From Asanoa hainanensis (lineage in GTDB: Bacteria > Actinomycetota > Actinomycetes > Mycobacteriales > Micromonosporaceae): 64,000 bases of DNA. The position numbers and the translations under genes were made by a program. Positions 59,073 to 64,000 of this stretch are shown in pieces (the stretch's first letter is position 1; each line of letters opens with the position of its first letter). Below the pieces are notes generated by a model, which was not told the origin of the DNA, did not search any database, and saw only the letters and a list, made by a program, of their open reading frames with translations. Where the stretch lies: positions 558,001-622,000 of the forward strand of contig NZ_FZPH01000001.1 in assembly GCF_900188485.1 (NCBI RefSeq), read 5' to 3'.

Positions 59073-59167
59073 GCGGGCGACTGGCGGTGTCCTGGACCCT
59101 GATCGCGATCCTGCTGGGCTACGGAGTGGTGGAGACGGTGATCACCGCGGTCAAGCTGTTCCAGTGA
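59069..59167 (+). CDS. 32-residue membrane peptide, MFS transporter small subunit
   Basis: ATG 59069 overlaps the stop of the OFA-type MFS gene (ATGA) and is preceded by GGAGGAGAAGG. The 32-residue product is MSGRLAVSWTLIAILLGYGV, then VETVITAVKLFQ. It is one membrane helix with W and Gly-Tyr-Gly in the middle and a lysine close to the C-terminus. Such micro-proteins recur behind OFA-type transporters (the MFS transporter small-subunit type) and are thought to assemble with them. Its 3' end overlaps the convergent TDT-family gene by 17 bases. It is too short for ordinary gene callers. Confidence 0.75.
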   Translation: MSGRLAVSWTLIAILLGYGVVETVITAVKLFQ

Positions 59168-60122
59168 CCTTGGCCGGCGGCGTCGGCCTGGGCCAGTACT
59201 GGCCGCGGACGATCGCGACCAGGGTGCGCAGGCCGATGCCGAGGATCAGCAGGGTGATCGCGCCCAGCACCAGCCAGCTCAGCGCGAGGTGGCCGGTCGG
59301 CCGACCCATGTTGATCCAGATCAGCATGACGTTGGCGACGGCGGCGAAGGCGAACGTGAAGGACCAGAAACCGGGAGTGAACTTCAGTCGGAGGTAAGCC
59401 GGGAGGAAGCGGAACTGCGCGATGACGAGTAGCACGCCGTACCCGGCGATCAACGAGGAGATCGCGTCGATCCGAGAGCCGTTGAGCGCGAAGTAGGCCA
59501 GGCTCGCGACCGGCGCCGGAGCGGCCTCGATGGCGAGCGTCGGGATCAGCGGGGCCGGCAGCAGCGGGTTCACGAACAACCGGTTCATGATGATCGAACC
59601 CACCACGAGCCAGCAGATCAGCCCGAGCCCGAACATCACCTCACCGAGCCGCCGCTGACCGACCGCGGTGGCCGCGGCCGACGCGACGAATCCACCGGCG
59701 ACGGTGGGCAGGAAATAGCCCGGATGGATCTTCGGCGCGTCGACCGGGCCGTAGATCCACTGCCCGGTGATCCAACCGCCGTAGAGCACGGTGAGCGAGA
59801 GGAAGACGAGGACCACCACCAGGGCCGCCGTGGCCGCCCTGGGTCGCAGCCCCAGAGCGGCGAGCAGCATCGGCGTGATCAGCGCGAGCGCGATGAACGG
59901 CGAGAGGATGTTGTCGGTCAGATCGGCGCGCACGTCGCGCGGCCGGGAGCAGTACAGAACGCAGGACAGCACCCACACCACGCCGGCGAGGACCAGCAAC
60001 GCGTCGGTGACGCCCGCGGGGGAGATGCCGTAGAAGTGCGCCGTCCCCCAAACCCCCGCAAGCCCCGCGAGCCCGAACGGCATGCCGAAGATGTTTGGTG
60101 GCACTTTGCCCAGATATGCCAC
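59151..60122 (-). CDS. TDT-family (TehA/SLAC1-like) anion or C4-dicarboxylate transporter
   Basis: Encodes 323 residues from GTG 60122. About ten hydrophobic helices are visible, starting KVPPNIFGMPFGLAGLAGVWGTAHFYG, the family's typical P-x-x-x-F-x-x-x-F-G-L opening. IHPGYFLPTVAGGFVASAAA (helix 5, P-x-x-x-G) and CWLVVGSIIMNRLFVNPLLPAPLIPTLAIEAAPAPVASLAYFAL follow. The phenylalanine-gated pore of TehA-type channels is consistent with this. It could export sulfite, malate or tellurite-related anions. It faces the OFA transporter end to end, so two carboxylate/anion carriers meet here. Confidence 0.82.
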   Translation of the reverse strand: MAYLGKVPPNIFGMPFGLAGLAGVWGTAHFYGISPAGVTDALLVLAGVVWVLSCVLYCSRPRDVRADLTDNILSPFIALALITPMLLAALGLRPRAATAALVVVLVFLSLTVLYGGWITGQWIYGPVDAPKIHPGYFLPTVAGGFVASAAATAVGQRRLGEVMFGLGLICWLVVGSIIMNRLFVNPLLPAPLIPTLAIEAAPAPVASLAYFALNGSRIDAISSLIAGYGVLLVIAQFRFLPAYLRLKFTPGFWSFTFAFAAVANVMLIWINMGRPTGHLALSWLVLGAITLLILGIGLRTLVAIVRGQYWPRPTPPAKVTGTA

Positions 60123-60181
60123 GTATGCGAGGTTACCGGTGCGGGGTTCCCTCGCGCGGCAGCATCCGGCATCCTCGATGG

Positions 60182-60421
60182 ATGGGTGAGGTCTACCCGC
60201 TCCCGGGAGTTGGCGACACCTTCGACGACGTACGCGACGGCGGGCGCCGCATGCGCGTCAGCGTCTACGCCGACCGCGGCATGGTGGTGCTCTCGCTGTG
60301 GTCCGGGGTTTCCTGCCGGGCGTCGTTCCGGCTGGCCGCCGCCGACGCCGAGCGGCTGCGGGCGCTGCTCGAGTCGCCGGCGGCGACCGCTCCGGAACCC
60401 CCGGTCAGCTCTTGCGGATGA
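60182..60421 (+). CDS. Small uncharacterised actinobacterial protein
   Basis: Encodes 79 residues from ATG 60182 (MGEVYPLPGVGDTFDDVRDGGRRMRVSVYADRGMVVLSLWSG). This matches a short actinobacterial type with a strand-rich core (MRVSVYADRGMVVLSLWSGVSCRASFRLAAADAERLRALL) and a proline-rich end; the function is unknown. CATCCT ends six bases before the ATG, compatible with leaderless transcription. Its 3' end overlaps the convergent O-methyltransferase gene by 17 bases. No signal peptide or membrane helix. Confidence 0.7.
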   Translation: MGEVYPLPGVGDTFDDVRDGGRRMRVSVYADRGMVVLSLWSGVSCRASFRLAAADAERLRALLESPAATAPEPPVSSCG

Positions 60422-61055
60422 GGGTGACGCCGTCACGCACCGGCAGCATGACGACGCTGACCCGCGGGTCGGCGACGACGCGGTCGTTGATCTCGCGGAT
60501 CGCGAGGTCGGCCTCGCCGGTGGCCGTCGGGTCGATGACCCGGCCGCCGCGCAGCACGTTGTCGAGCACGATCAGCCCGCCCGGGCGCAGGCGGGTGACG
60601 AGCTCCTCGTAGTACGCGGGATAGCCCGTCTTGTCGGCGTCGACGAAGGCGAAGTCGATGTCCTCCGACGTCGGCAGCGCCCGGAGCGTCTCGATCGCCG
60701 GCGCGATCCGCAGGTTGATCCGCTCGGCGACGCCGGCCCGGTCCCAGTAGCGCCGCGCGATCGAGGTCCACTCCTCGCTCACGTCGCAGGCCAGCAGCGA
60801 GCCGCCGGGCGCCAGCCCCCGGGCGATGCAGAGCGAGGAGTAGCCGGTGAACACACCCACCTCGACCGCCCGCGTGGCGCCGACGAGCTGGACCAGCATG
60901 GTCAGCAGCTCACCCTCGTCGTGCGAGATCTGCATGCCGGCCGCATCGGGGAAGGCTCGGTTGGTCTCGATGGCGAGCTCGCGCAGCAACGGGTCGGACG
61001 CCGAGGAGTGGGCGAGCACATAGTCACTGATGGCTGGGTTGGTGATGTCGGGCAT
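60405..61055 (-). CDS. Class I O-methyltransferase (caffeoyl-CoA type)
   Basis: Encodes 216 residues from ATG 61055 (MPDITNPAISDYVL). SAM-binding motif I is TRAVEVGVFTGYSSLCIARGL, motif II LLACDVSEEWTSIARRYWDRAGV, then the metal-binding IDFAFVDADKTGYPAYYEEL and LRPGGLIVLDNVLRGGRV (D-N pair). This is the cation-dependent OMT family that methylates catechol-like hydroxyls. Cytosolic. The substrate is unknown. TAGGCT lies seven bases before the start on the minus strand, so it is probably leaderless. Confidence 0.92.
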   Translation of the reverse strand: MPDITNPAISDYVLAHSSASDPLLRELAIETNRAFPDAAGMQISHDEGELLTMLVQLVGATRAVEVGVFTGYSSLCIARGLAPGGSLLACDVSEEWTSIARRYWDRAGVAERINLRIAPAIETLRALPTSEDIDFAFVDADKTGYPAYYEELVTRLRPGGLIVLDNVLRGGRVIDPTATGEADLAIREINDRVVADPRVSVVMLPVRDGVTLIRKS

Positions 61056-61062
61056 GATCCCC

Positions 61063-61068
61063 AGCCTA
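61063..61068 (-). promoter_or_regulatory. Putative leaderless -10 element for the O-methyltransferase gene
   Basis: On the minus strand TAGGCT ends seven bases before ATG 61055, with no separate ribosome-binding site. Confidence 0.4.
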
Positions 61069-61105
61069 GGCCGCATGCGCGTCAGCGTGGCAGGATGAGG
61101 CGGAT

Positions 61106-64000
<2,895 letters not shown>

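Overview
The window is GC-rich throughout, with third codon positions almost always G or C. It is densely packed on both strands and rich in GTG starts, four-base ATGA/GTGA gene overlaps and leaderless-looking promoters. Secreted glycanases with discoidin modules, a bacterial expansin, DUF3040, DUF4328, an EACC1-caspase pair and MocR/TetR regulators point to a filamentous soil actinobacterium. Micromonosporaceae (Actinoplanes/Micromonospora-like) is my best guess by inference. I see no tRNA, rRNA, CRISPR array, transposase or prophage, and no gene-free stretch longer than 300 bases.

Layout. 1-6.3 kb: an MpaB-type oxygenase (cut by the left edge), a kelch-repeat lipoprotein, a small unknown, an SmpB-like protein away from the usual tmRNA context, an MFS exporter plus TetR with a two-site operator, a GNAT, a one-helix unknown and a DUF1810 protein. 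6.3-15.1 kb: phosphoglucomutase, an endonuclease/exonuclease/phosphatase, an ArsR-SRPBCC pair, and a minus-strand run of KAP-like membrane NTPase, short-chain dehydrogenase and FAH-family hydrolase, then a glyoxalase-fold protein. 15.1-20.2 kb: two divergent secreted glycan hydrolases (GH3 and GH64), each with two discoidin domains, sharing a 200-bp control region with two LacI-type palindromes. 20.2-21.9 kb: a frameshifted septum-formation-type gene and a degenerate kinase-like membrane protein.

21.9-33.9 kb is a cell-surface glycan locus. Eight overlapping plus-strand genes (Wzy-like polymerase, flippase, pyruvyl transferase, three glycosyltransferases, DUF1800, Tat-exported DUF1501) face a minus-strand initiating sugar-phosphate transferase and an LCP ligase. 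A plausible flow is initiation on lipid, elongation, pyruvylation, flipping, polymerisation and LCP attachment to the wall; the job of DUF1800/DUF1501 is unknown. 33.9-36.5 kb: an expansin and a DHA2 exporter. 36.7-38.5 kb: the most unusual unit, an EACC1-type adaptor coupled to a caspase-like protease that carries an EF-hand loop and a C-terminal response-regulator receiver domain, a candidate conflict/cell-suicide system. 38.5-41.5 kb: a MocR regulator divergent from an aquaporin whose frame runs 242 bases into the next gene, and an epimerase.

41.5-53.7 kb: MMPL exporter and DUF998 protein with paired palindromes, a PEP-mutase-family enzyme, a GNAT, a 73-bp perfect hairpin, DUF3040, a ligase-less LigD (phosphoesterase plus polymerase), a secreted M15 peptidase, a glyoxalase-fold protein, a cytochrome P450, a lamin-tail secreted protein, an EAL-DICT protein and a DUF4328-like membrane protein. 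53.8-64 kb: arylamine N-acetyltransferase, MFS, an aminotransferase, an OFA-type MFS with a 32-residue small subunit, a TDT-family transporter, an O-methyltransferase, and an SMP-30 lactonase coupled to a GH2 beta-galactosidase that runs off the right edge.
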